NCBI GenBank assembly: GCA_035545555.1
Contig: DASZYD010000029.1
Span: forward strand, 1 to 12,890
Reading direction: 5' to 3'
Length of the DNA: 12,890 bases
From: JANWHZ01 sp035545555
GTDB taxonomy: Bacteria > Patescibacteriota > Saccharimonadia > Saccharimonadales > UBA4665
Shown here: positions 1 through 5,722 of the stretch, piece after piece
Layout: every line of letters starts with the position of its first letter
Position numbering within the stretch: position 1 is the stretch's first letter
Position numbers and translations under genes: made by a program
The notes under the pieces: generated by a model
The model's database searches: none
Seen by the model: the letters and a program-made list of their open reading frames with translations, nothing else
What the model was told of the DNA's origin: nothing

Positions 1-215
1 AGGCCGGCGCGTACCAGGATGCCTGCCGCCCGGTTGGCGTTCCTAATCGTTTGCACAATGTCGGGCTCGGCCTTGTAGAGGATAAGATTGACGAGCTGTC
101 CGTCCTCCAGTTGCACCACGTGCGATTCGTTGCGGTAGCCTTTTTCTACACGCAGCATTGCAGCCGGCCGCAACCCGTAGGCGCGGATCGCACGCAGTAC
201 GGTCGCGTCGTCCAT
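1..215 (-). CDS. APH-fold phosphotransferase (N-terminal part, cut by window edge)
   Basis: About 71 codons are visible from ATG at 215 reading leftwards; the gene runs off the window. The translation begins MDDATVLRAIRAYGL and continues with GYRNESHVVQLEDGQLVNLI. This is the N-lobe pattern of the aminoglycoside phosphotransferase / choline kinase-like fold: a glycine-rich turn with an Asn, two strands, then a strand carrying the ATP-binding Lys, here probably the Lys of LILYKAEPD. The start lies two bases after the TAA of the reductase at 218-727, so the two are very likely one transcript with translational coupling. No strong Shine-Dalgarno is visible at this start. The substrate cannot be inferred; members act on sugars, choline, aminoglycosides or amino sugars. 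The catalytic loop (HxDxxxxN) lies outside the window, so the call rests on the N-lobe only. Confidence 0.6.
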   Translation of the reverse strand, partial: MDDATVLRAIRAYGLRPAAMLRVEKGYRNESHVVQLEDGQLVNLILYKAEPDIVQTIRNANRAAGILVRAG

Positions 216-217
216 AG

Positions 218-727
218 TTACTTCTGTACGGCGTAGTGGAGCAGCAGCGTACTGTCATTGAGATGCTGCTCATCCAATAATCGGAGCCGCGTCCGGGCCG
301 GGCCCGCCAGCAGAGGCACACCTTGGCCGAACAGCACGGGCTCGATAGTGAGGTACAGCTCATCCACCACCCCGCTCGCCAAAAACAGCTGATTGATCGT
401 TGCGCCGCCGGCTATTGCCAATGCCGGGTATCCCTCGTCTGCCAACCGCGCCACCAGCGCCCGCGGCGTTTCGGCAGTCGTTTCTACGCCTTCGCCTTCG
501 ATGGTTTCCGGGTGATGCGTATAGATAAGCAGCCGCCGGCCGGGCGGAGCCCGCTTGATGCGGAATGTTTTATATGTGGCCGAGCCCATCACCAGCACGC
601 CAGCCTCTTTGGTTAACCGCCCGAACAAAACACCGTCTTCATGGCTGCGCCAGTCCAACGAGCTCTGCGCGGCCGTTTGTCCCATCAGCCCGTCGGCGGA
701 CAGCGCAGCGATGATAAAAACCTTCAT
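218..727 (-). CDS. RibD C-terminal/dihydrofolate reductase-like protein
   Basis: A 169-residue protein starting MKVFIIAALSADGLMG. It is a stand-alone DHFR-fold reductase of the RibD C-terminal-domain type. An N-terminal strand with S-x-DG is followed by D25-W26, then VLVMGSATYKTF matching the DHFR MGRxTYxxF strand. The C-terminal half has the GGATINQLFLASGVVDELYL signature followed by EPVLFGQGVPL. These are the NADPH-binding glycine loop and the strand that defines the family. Such proteins reduce pteridines, deaminated riboflavin intermediates or other substrates with NADPH; whether this one reduces dihydrofolate is not shown. The open frame continues upstream to 1357, but that part is antisense to the kinase gene and has no family resemblance, so ATG at 727 is the start. 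A TATAAT seven bases before the ATG suggests a leaderless transcript. The downstream gene begins two bases after the stop. Confidence 0.85.
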   Translation of the reverse strand: MKVFIIAALSADGLMGQTAAQSSLDWRSHEDGVLFGRLTKEAGVLVMGSATYKTFRIKRAPPGRRLLIYTHHPETIEGEGVETTAETPRALVARLADEGYPALAIAGGATINQLFLASGVVDELYLTIEPVLFGQGVPLLAGPARTRLRLLDEQHLNDSTLLLHYAVQK

Positions 728-734
728 GCGCCTG

Positions 735-740
735 ATTATA
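735..740 (-). promoter_or_regulatory. -10 box of leaderless promoter for the RibD-C/DHFR-like gene
   Basis: The minus strand reads TATAAT, seven bases, then ATG at 727. A consensus -10 places transcription start about seven bases downstream, at or next to the A of the ATG, so the mRNA would have no leader. The -35 region is weak (ACGCAA at 17-base spacing). The position is inferred from the consensus, not measured. Confidence 0.55.
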
Positions 741-757
741 CATGGTAGGGCAGTCGC

Positions 758-786
758 TTGCGTAGACACAAGCGGCATGCTTAAAT
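758..786 (+). promoter_or_regulatory. Probable promoter of the TMK-ThyX gene
   Basis: TTGCGT (758-763), 17 bases, TTAAAT (781-786), with TG one base before the -10 (extended -10). The predicted start near 793 gives a leader of about 30 bases holding the AAAGGG ribosome site at 814-819 region. It overlaps and diverges from the promoter of the reductase gene on the minus strand. Confidence 0.45.
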
Positions 787-823
787 GGATACCAGAGCGG
801 TGGGTAACAGCGAAAGGGTACGC

Positions 824-3097
824 ATGCAAAGCAAAAACGGCGTGCTGATCGTTATCGAAGGCACCGACGGTACCGGCAAATCGACGCAAGTGGACCTGTT
901 GCGACAGCGGCTCGTAAAAGCCGGCCACGATGTTGCGTTTTTCAAGTTCCCCCGCTACGACGAACCGTCCAGCTATTTTATCCGTGAATACCTGCAGGGC
1001 AGTTACGGCGCGGCCAACGATGTCGGCCCATACGCCGCATCGCTTTTTTACGCGCTCGACCGCTACCAGGCATCGTTCGCCATCCGTAAGGAGCTGGCGG
1101 CCGGCAAGGTCGTGTTGTGCGACCGCTTCAGCGCGTCCAACATGGCTCACCAGGGTACCAAATTCACGAATATCGAGGAACGCCGGGGCTACTTCCTGTG
1201 GATCGATAACCTGGAGTTCGAAATCCTGCACATTCCGCGCCCCACGCTTACCTTGGTGCTCAACACGCCGCTTGTGCTGGTGGAGCAACGCGTCGCCGAG
1301 CGGCCAGCGTCCAGCGCACACATCAAAAAAGATGTCCACGAGGCAAGCGCCGAACATCTCAAGCGCTCATACGAGGTATATCTGGATCTGTGCCAGCTGT
1401 TTCCCAAAGACTTCACGCGGATCGACTGCGTCCGTGGCGACGCATTGCTGAGCGTTGCAGAAATCGGCAACTTACTGTGGCAAAAAGTGGCTCCGCTGCT
1501 GCCGCCACCGGATGAACACCACCCAAAAGCAACCGCCGCCGAAGCCTCGGCGGCGCCGTCGACCGCCACCAATAACCCGTACATCACCGCCACGGCAGGG
1601 CATACGCAGATCACCGAAGCCGGCTATGACTACCTGCGCGACGTCGTGACCGACCCGCGTGGCCAAATCTACGCTTTCACCAACCAGCTCAGCCCGATAG
1701 CCGTCGCAGCGGCCATGGCACGTCTGTCGCAGCGCGGCGATGATCTGCGCGTCACTGTACTCGACGAGTTCGCGCTGGCCCAGGACGCTGTTGCAAAGCC
1801 CGTCGGGCGCGCCACCTCCGCCTCCGGCGATGACTCAGTTAACCAGCTGGCCGGCATGCATATGGCCGTCGAGCGGGCTTCGCTGCTGCTTGCCAAGAAG
1901 ATAGAGCAGGGTCGGCCGTATGGCTGTCTGGAACAATCCCCACGGCATGTCTATTTCGATCAAAAAGACGAACAGGGCCACTACCGCTACTTTGTGCCGC
2001 CGGAGCTACCGCCCGACATCGCAGCACAGTACCGCGCCAGTATGGATACGCTGTTTGACCAGTATGCGGCAATAGTGCGTCAGCTGATCGATCATCTTGC
2101 CGGCGTATCAGTGACGCCGGCCAAAGAACGCGATGCAATCTGGCGCGCAGCCGTTCGCGCCGAAGCCTGTGACGCAGCACAGGCAGTGCTGCCCATCGCC
2201 ACCACGACCACCATCGGCATGTTCGCCTCCGGCCAGGCGTTAGAGAGTTTGGTCAGGCGTTTACTTGGCGATGAGCTACCTGAGGCGCAGCGAACAGGCA
2301 GCCAACTGCTCGATGAAGCGCGCAAGATCATGCCCGACATCCTGGAGGGTGCAGCGAACGCCTACCGTCCTGCTACCCATACCGCCGTGCAGCAGCTTGC
2401 CGAACACTACCTGCCGGCCAATCACGCCGACCGGCAGGAGGCCATCACCCTCAGCAGCTTCTGGCCGCGCAACGAACTGGACCTGGTGCCCGACTTGCTC
2501 TACGAGCACAGCGACCAGCCGTTGGCAACCATCAAAAAAGAGGTCGACCGCTGGCCGTATGACCGCAAAGCTGCCGTTTTGCAGACGTACATAGGCGGGC
2601 GCGCCGACCGCCGGCACAAACCCGGCGGGGCCTTCGAAAAGGTGCATTATAGATGGGATGTTATCAGCGACTTTGCCGTCTTTACAGATCTGCAGCGTCA
2701 CCGTGTGGCCGACCACCTGGCATGGCAAGCGCTGTCGCCGCGCTACGGCTTCGATACGCCGCAGCTCATAGAAGATGCGGGGTTGAGCGAGCCGTTCGAA
2801 GCCTGCTTTGACGCCAGCCTCCGCCTCTACAGCCTCCTGCAGGCCAACGGTTACGCGCGCGAGGCGCAATATGCTACCCTGCAGGGGCACAACATGCGCT
2901 GGACGATGACGCTCAATGCGCGCGAGGCATGCTGCCTTCTCGAGCCGCACACCGGATCACAGGAGTATCCTGCCTGCCGCCAGCTCATCCGGCAGATGTA
3001 CCGCAAGCTGGCCGAAGTCCACCCGCTGTTGGCAGCAGGTATGCGTTTGGTGAAGCAGGACGAAGACCCCGAGCGCAACCGGCCAGCAGCCAGGTAG
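824..3097 (+). CDS. Thymidylate kinase fused to two tandem ThyX-like domains
   Basis: A 757-residue continuous fusion. Residues 6-225 are a thymidylate kinase (dTMP to dTDP): P-loop GTDGTGKST at 13-21, FPRYD at 42-46, FYALDRYQ at 75-82 and DRFSASNMAHQ at 100-110. A Pro/Ala-rich linker spans about 226-250. Residues 250-500 form a first ThyX-like (flavin-dependent thymidylate synthase) unit with EQSPRH at 370-375 and a VLPIATTTTIGMFASGQAL segment, but no RHR triad. Residues 520-745 form a second unit with RHR at 625-627, S638-P-R-Y641 and LNAREACCLLE around 697-707. ThyX converts dUMP to dTMP with methylene-tetrahydrofolate and FAD, so synthesis and phosphorylation of dTMP would sit on one chain. 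RHR to SPRY spacing is longer than the classical RHR-X7-S. I chose ATG 824 over 785 because GAAAGGG lies 5-8 bases upstream and the kinase domain begins there. The kinase call is firm, the second ThyX good, the first by pattern only. Confidence 0.88.
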   Translation: MQSKNGVLIVIEGTDGTGKSTQVDLLRQRLVKAGHDVAFFKFPRYDEPSSYFIREYLQGSYGAANDVGPYAASLFYALDRYQASFAIRKELAAGKVVLCDRFSASNMAHQGTKFTNIEERRGYFLWIDNLEFEILHIPRPTLTLVLNTPLVLVEQRVAERPASSAHIKKDVHEASAEHLKRSYEVYLDLCQLFPKDFTRIDCVRGDALLSVAEIGNLLWQKVAPLLPPPDEHHPKATAAEASAAPSTATNNPYITATAGHTQITEAGYDYLRDVVTDPRGQIYAFTNQLSPIAVAAAMARLSQRGDDLRVTVLDEFALAQDAVAKPVGRATSASGDDSVNQLAGMHMAVERASLLLAKKIEQGRPYGCLEQSPRHVYFDQKDEQGHYRYFVPPELPPDIAAQYRASMDTLFDQYAAIVRQLIDHLAGVSVTPAKERDAIWRAAVRAEACDAAQAVLPIATTTTIGMFASGQALESLVRRLLGDELPEAQRTGSQLLDEARKIMPDILEGAANAYRPATHTAVQQLAEHYLPANHADRQEAITLSSFWPRNELDLVPDLLYEHSDQPLATIKKEVDRWPYDRKAAVLQTYIGGRADRRHKPGGAFEKVHYRWDVISDFAVFTDLQRHRVADHLAWQALSPRYGFDTPQLIEDAGLSEPFEACFDASLRLYSLLQANGYAREAQYATLQGHNMRWTMTLNAREACCLLEPHTGSQEYPACRQLIRQMYRKLAEVHPLLAAGMRLVKQDEDPERNRPAAR

Positions 3098-3131
3098 CTC
3101 AACCCGCACCCCAGGACGATCCGAAAGCGGT

Positions 3132-3160
3132 TTGACACTGCCGCCGCCCAGGCGTATGAT
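3132..3160 (+). promoter_or_regulatory. Near-consensus sigma-70-type promoter of a structured leader
   Basis: TTGACA (3132-3137), exactly 17 bases, TATGAT (3155-3160). This is the best promoter match in the window. Predicted transcription start is about 3167, three bases before an ATG at 3170. Confidence 0.8.
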
Positions 3161-3169
3161 GGCCCCGTA

Positions 3170-3226
3170 ATGTCACAGCAGTTTATTATGCTTTGCGTCA
3201 TGCTCGGCTCGAAGGAGCTCGGCTAG
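3170..3226 (+). CDS. Possible 18-residue leader peptide
   Basis: ATG at 3170 opens MSQQFIMLCVMLGSKELG and ends at TAG 3224-3226. The ATG is about three bases after the predicted transcription start, so it would be translated as a leaderless message, as seems usual in this window. The stop falls inside the 3' side of the leader hairpin. A ribosome on the last codons would cover 3215-3222, the strand that could form the antiterminator. The peptide has three Met and one Cys in 18 residues. There is no Shine-Dalgarno site and no homology argument; the evidence is position only. Confidence 0.3.
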   Translation: MSQQFIMLCVMLGSKELG

Positions 3227-3253
3227 TCGTAGCATAATTTGCAGAAAAACGAC

Positions 3254-3279
3254 ACCGGGCTCCAAGAGCCCGGTTTTTT
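3254..3279 (+). terminator. Intrinsic terminator/attenuator before the M20 peptidase
   Basis: Perfect 9-bp stem ACCGGGCTC (3254-3262) with GAGCCCGGT (3266-3274), loop CAA, followed by six T (3274-3279). It can end the TMK-ThyX message and the short leader RNA. It lies 15 bases before the next start codon, leaving little room for a separate promoter downstream. Confidence 0.85.
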
Positions 3280-3294
3280 GATAAAAGGAGCATT

Positions 3295-4440
3295 ATGACC
3301 GACCAACCGCCAGCACCCCGTAGCACCAATAGGACCGAGGACATCCTGCGGGACTTGGTGGCTTTTCCCAGCGTGACCGGCGACTACGCCGCCAACCACG
3401 CCGCTATCGAATATATCGACCGTTTCCTGCGCGGCCGGGGCATGCTCGTACAACGGTTTGCATGGGACAATGTCGAATCGCTGGTAGCCACCACGCGCCC
3501 GACGAAAACACCTGCCGTTTTCCTGATGGGGCATATAGACGTCGTTACGGCGCCGTCCCACCTGTTTAAACTGGAGCACCGCGACGGCAAATATATCGGC
3601 CGGGGCGTACTGGATATGAAAGGGCCGGTGGCGGCGTACTTAGGCACAGTCAACGCCTTGGCTCCGCACCTAGCCGATTACAACTTCGGCATCATGGTCA
3701 CAACCGATGAAGAGGTCGGCGGCCTGCACGGCGCAGCCAAGCTAGCCGAGGCCGGCTACGGGGCACATGCCATGGTAGTGACCGATGGTACACCCGACTG
3801 GAGCATGGAGCGGCTCGCGAAAGGCATCTGGCATTTTACGGTCGAGACAACCGGCCGCAGTGCACACGGTTCACGGCCATGGGAAGGGGAGAACGCAATC
3901 GACAAACTCGTGGCGGTTATCGCAGACATAAAGGCACTCTTCCCCGAACAGAGCCCGGACACCAATACCATGAATGTTGGCGTCATCGGCGGCGGCCATG
4001 CGACGAATCAGATCCCGGCGGCAGCCAGCGCCAACCTTGACCTCCGTTTTGTCAGTGTCGCCGATCAGCACCGACTCACCCGGCAAGTACTCGATATCGT
4101 GGAGCGTCATGGCGCGACGCTGACCTATACGGTCAAAGCTGATGCCGTCGAGAGCGATCCGGCCAATCCGTATCTGGCAGCCTATGTAGCATGCACCGAG
4201 CGCGTTATCGGCCGTCCGGTCAAATGGGTAACCTCGAACGCTGCCAGCGACGCTCGCTGGTTTGCCTTGCGGGGCATACCCTGCGCCGTGTCGTACCCGC
4301 GCGGCGGTGACCATCATGGCCCATCCGAATGGATCGGCGATGAAACGCTGGCGCAGATGGAGCAAATCTATGGCGCCTTTCTGCACAATATCGCCCGCGT
4401 CAGAAAGTCCGCCGGACGCCACGCCGCACTCACACGTTGA
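3295..4440 (+). CDS. M20-family metallopeptidase/deacylase (ArgE/DapE/CPG2-like)
   Basis: A 381-residue cytoplasmic enzyme with no signal peptide. All metal and catalytic residues of the M20 family are visible: H80 and D82 in FLMGHIDVV, bridging D107 in GRGVLDMKG, general base E139 and ligand E140 in TTDEEVGG, D164 in VVTDGTPD, and H341 in DHHGPSEW. The central part (about 175-285) is the lid/dimerisation domain. The family hydrolyses amide bonds of N-acyl amino acids, succinyl-diaminopimelate, dipeptides or C-terminal residues; the substrate cannot be told from sequence. In a host-dependent organism with few biosynthetic pathways a salvage dipeptidase or carboxypeptidase role is the simplest inference. 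AAGGAG at 3285-3290 sets the ATG. The gene sits directly behind a terminator and leader hairpin, so it is probably controlled by attenuation. Its TGA stop overlaps the -35 box of the ribosomal promoter. Confidence 0.88.
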   Translation: MTDQPPAPRSTNRTEDILRDLVAFPSVTGDYAANHAAIEYIDRFLRGRGMLVQRFAWDNVESLVATTRPTKTPAVFLMGHIDVVTAPSHLFKLEHRDGKYIGRGVLDMKGPVAAYLGTVNALAPHLADYNFGIMVTTDEEVGGLHGAAKLAEAGYGAHAMVVTDGTPDWSMERLAKGIWHFTVETTGRSAHGSRPWEGENAIDKLVAVIADIKALFPEQSPDTNTMNVGVIGGGHATNQIPAAASANLDLRFVSVADQHRLTRQVLDIVERHGATLTYTVKADAVESDPANPYLAAYVACTERVIGRPVKWVTSNAASDARWFALRGIPCAVSYPRGGDHHGPSEWIGDETLAQMEQIYGAFLHNIARVRKSAGRHAALTR

Positions 4441-4465
4441 CCCCTGTAACGGACTCTGCTATACT
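4437..4465 (+). promoter_or_regulatory. Promoter of the rplJ-rplL operon
   Basis: TTGACC (4437-4442), 17 bases, TATACT (4460-4465). The -35 hexamer includes the stop codon of the upstream peptidase gene (4438-4440). Predicted start near 4472 gives a leader of about 170 bases carrying the L10 leader fold. Confidence 0.75.
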
Positions 4466-4477
4466 GTTGGGTGATTG

Positions 4478-4555
4478 CCAAAGACAGCGACGAGAGAAAT
4501 CTTTAAGAATGTCGCCGAGGTAAACACTCAATAGCAGCAGTGTTGACGTCTTTGG
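4478..4555 (+). promoter_or_regulatory. Ribosomal protein L10 leader RNA
   Basis: The fold matches the L10 leader family (autoregulatory binding site of the L10-L7/L12 complex). A closing helix pairs CCAAAGAC (4478-4485) with GTCTTTGG (4548-4555). A second helix pairs GCGAC (4487-4491) with GTCGC (4511-4515), preceded by the family's AAGACAG and followed by the conserved CCGAGG. A third hairpin pairs AACACT (4523-4528) with AGTGTT (4539-4544). The position before rplJ is as expected. In other bacteria L10-L12 binding here lowers expression of its own operon. Confidence 0.82.
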
Positions 4556-4572
4556 AAACAAAGGCGTTTTTT
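4546..4572 (+). terminator. Attenuator terminator overlapping the L10 leader
   Basis: Stem ACGTCTTTG (4546-4554) with CAAAGGCGT (4559-4567), one T-G pair, GAAA loop, then six T (4567-4572). The left arm reuses the same GTCTTTG as the closing helix of the L10 leader, so the two folds exclude each other. Between here and the rplJ ATG only a weak 4-bp pairing CCCT (4620-4623)/AGGG (4631-4634) is seen; it would cover the ribosome site. Confidence 0.6.
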
Positions 4573-4643
4573 GTTTGGCACATCACCGCGAGTCGTACGG
4601 TCGATCGCTCCGGTCAACACCCTCGTAAATAGGGGATCAATCA

Positions 4644-5168
4644 ATGGCTCTAACCAAAGCGAAGAAGAATGAAGTTGTCACGGAAGTCGCGGACCTGCTC
4701 GGCAGTTCCAAGATGACCGTCGTAGCCAAGTACACCGGCACCGGTGTCAAACAGCTGCAGGCACTGCGCCGTCAGGCGCGCGATAACGGCACTAAGGTCA
4801 AGGTGGTCAAAAACCGCCTCGTCCGCCAGGCCGTATTGCAGACCGAACGGCTCAAGGGCGCCGACACCAGCGCGCTGGAAGGCATGCTGTTGTACGCCTT
4901 CAACGCCAGCGACGAAGTGGCAGCCGCGCAAACGCTGGCCGCATTCGCCAAGACCACGCCGACTTTGGAATTCGTAGGCGCGCTCAGCGCCGACGGCAAG
5001 TTCCTGAGCGCCGACGAAGTCAAGACCCTGGCCGCCTTGCCAAGCAAGAACGAGCTCATCGCCCAAGTTGTGGCAACCCTCACCGCACCGCTCAATGACG
5101 TGGTGAACGGTCTGTCCGGCAACCTGCACGCACTGCTCGATGGCGTTGCCGCCAAGGCCGTAAACTAA
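4644..5168 (+). CDS. rplJ: Large ribosomal subunit protein L10 (uL10)
   Basis: A 174-residue protein of normal length for bacterial L10. The N-terminal globular part (1-130) has the expected MALTKAKKNEVVTEVADLL opening, the GVKQLQALRRQARDNGTKVKVVKN stretch containing the rRNA-binding basic strand KVVKNRL, and a central alpha/beta insert. The C-terminal helix (about 135-170, NELIAQVVATLTAPLNDVVNGL) is the platform that binds L7/L12 dimers. L10 anchors the stalk that recruits translation GTPases. AGGGG at 4631-4635 precedes the ATG by eight bases. It is the first gene of the stalk operon, with rplL 16 bases after its stop, and is probably controlled by the L10 leader in its own 5' region. No irregularity is seen. 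Confidence 0.97.
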   Translation: MALTKAKKNEVVTEVADLLGSSKMTVVAKYTGTGVKQLQALRRQARDNGTKVKVVKNRLVRQAVLQTERLKGADTSALEGMLLYAFNASDEVAAAQTLAAFAKTTPTLEFVGALSADGKFLSADEVKTLAALPSKNELIAQVVATLTAPLNDVVNGLSGNLHALLDGVAAKAVN

Positions 5169-5184
5169 TTATAAGGAGAATACC

Positions 5185-5562
5185 ATGGCAGATTTGAAGA
5201 AACTGGCCGAGGAGCTGACCAAGCTCACCGTCCTGGAAGTCAACGAGCTCAAGACCATCCTGAAGGATGAGTACGGCATCGAGCCGGCCGCTGCGGTTGC
5301 AGCTGTCGCTGCTCCGGCAGCTGGTGACGCTGCTCCGGCCGCCGAAGAGAAGGCCGAGTACGACGTCGTCCTGAAGGACGCCGGCGCACAGAAGGTCGCG
5401 GTCATCAAGGCCGTGAAAGACCTGACCCAGCTGGGCCTCGGTGAGGCCAAAGCGCTGGTCGACGGCGCACCGAAGGTCGTCCTCGAGAAGGCCAAGAAGG
5501 AAGACGCTGAGAAGGCCAAGAAAGCCCTCGAAGAGGCTGGCGCTACCGTCGAGCTGGCGTAG
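5185..5562 (+). CDS. rplL: Large ribosomal subunit protein L7/L12 (bL12)
   Basis: A 125-residue protein with the standard three parts: N-terminal dimerisation helices (MADLKKLAEELTKLTVLEVNE, 1-35), an Ala/Pro-rich hinge (about 36-52), and the compact C-terminal domain with KVAVIKAVKDLTQLGLGEAK and ALVDGAPKVV, the surface that binds elongation factors and other GTPases. Several copies attach to L10 to form the mobile stalk. AAGGAG at 5173-5178 stands six bases before the ATG, a stronger site than that of rplJ, in keeping with the higher copy number of this protein. A strong palindromic terminator follows 20 bases after the stop, closing the operon. Confidence 0.98.
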   Translation: MADLKKLAEELTKLTVLEVNELKTILKDEYGIEPAAAVAAVAAPAAGDAAPAAEEKAEYDVVLKDAGAQKVAVIKAVKDLTQLGLGEAKALVDGAPKVVLEKAKKEDAEKAKKALEEAGATVELA

Positions 5563-5581
5563 CCATCGTACCGCTCGACCG

Positions 5582-5613
5582 AAAACCGTGTGGTTATATA
5601 ACCACACGGTTTT
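5582..5613. terminator. Palindromic terminator after rplL
   Basis: A 32-base perfect palindrome: AAAACCGTGTGGTT (5582-5595), TATA, then its complement ending in TTTT (5610-5614). The GC-rich core and flanking A and T runs make it able to work in both directions. It ends the stalk operon. Confidence 0.88.
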
Positions 5614-5657
5614 TAGTATCGCTGTGCCAGCGGCATCCATGGCCGACCCCAGCGAGG

Positions 5658-5686
5658 TTGCACAATACGTTTTCATGGTGTATCGT
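5658..5686 (+). promoter_or_regulatory. Probable promoter of the interrupted envelope gene
   Basis: TTGCAC (5658-5663), 17 bases, TATCGT (5681-5686). Predicted start near 5693, followed by a GAGGAGAGGAG purine run (5706-5716) before ATG 5723. Together they show that 5723 is or was a real translation start. Confidence 0.45.
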
Positions 5687-5722
5687 TTACCGACATAGTA
5701 ATCTTGAGGAGAGGAGACCCAC

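Larger units (their letters stand above)
3167..3280 (+). ncRNA. Structured leader RNA or small RNA upstream of the M20 peptidase
   Basis: The transcript from the promoter at 3132-3160 can fold into a long hairpin: an 8-bp base 3185-3192 with 3231-3238, an interrupted middle (3202-3204 with 3221-3223), and a tip GGCTC-GAAG-GAGCT at 3206-3219. It ends in an intrinsic terminator at 3254-3279. The segment 3215-3222 can instead pair with 3255-3262 (8 bp, one G-U), the left arm of the terminator, so an antiterminator fold is available. This is the layout of an attenuator. It does not match SRP RNA, tmRNA, 6S RNA or a tRNA as far as I can tell. It could be a free-standing small RNA, but the peptidase ATG lies only 15 bases after the T-run, so read-through is probably how that gene is expressed. 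Confidence 0.55.

Noticed and set aside
728..1357. Upstream extension of the minus-strand frame, giving a 379-codon protein from 1357 to 218
   Set aside because: The extra part is exactly antisense to the thymidylate kinase domain and shows no family pattern; the DHFR-like domain starts at 727 with its own -10 box.
2276..2950. 224-codon minus-strand open frame inside the ThyX region
   Set aside because: It is a GC-rich shadow of the plus-strand coding sequence, with no ribosome site or recognisable domain.
3167..3280. tRNA, SRP RNA or 6S RNA in the leader before the peptidase
   Set aside because: There is no cloverleaf, no T-loop GGTTCRA, no CCA context and no SRP GGAAGCAGCCA-like core; only a long hairpin plus terminator is seen.
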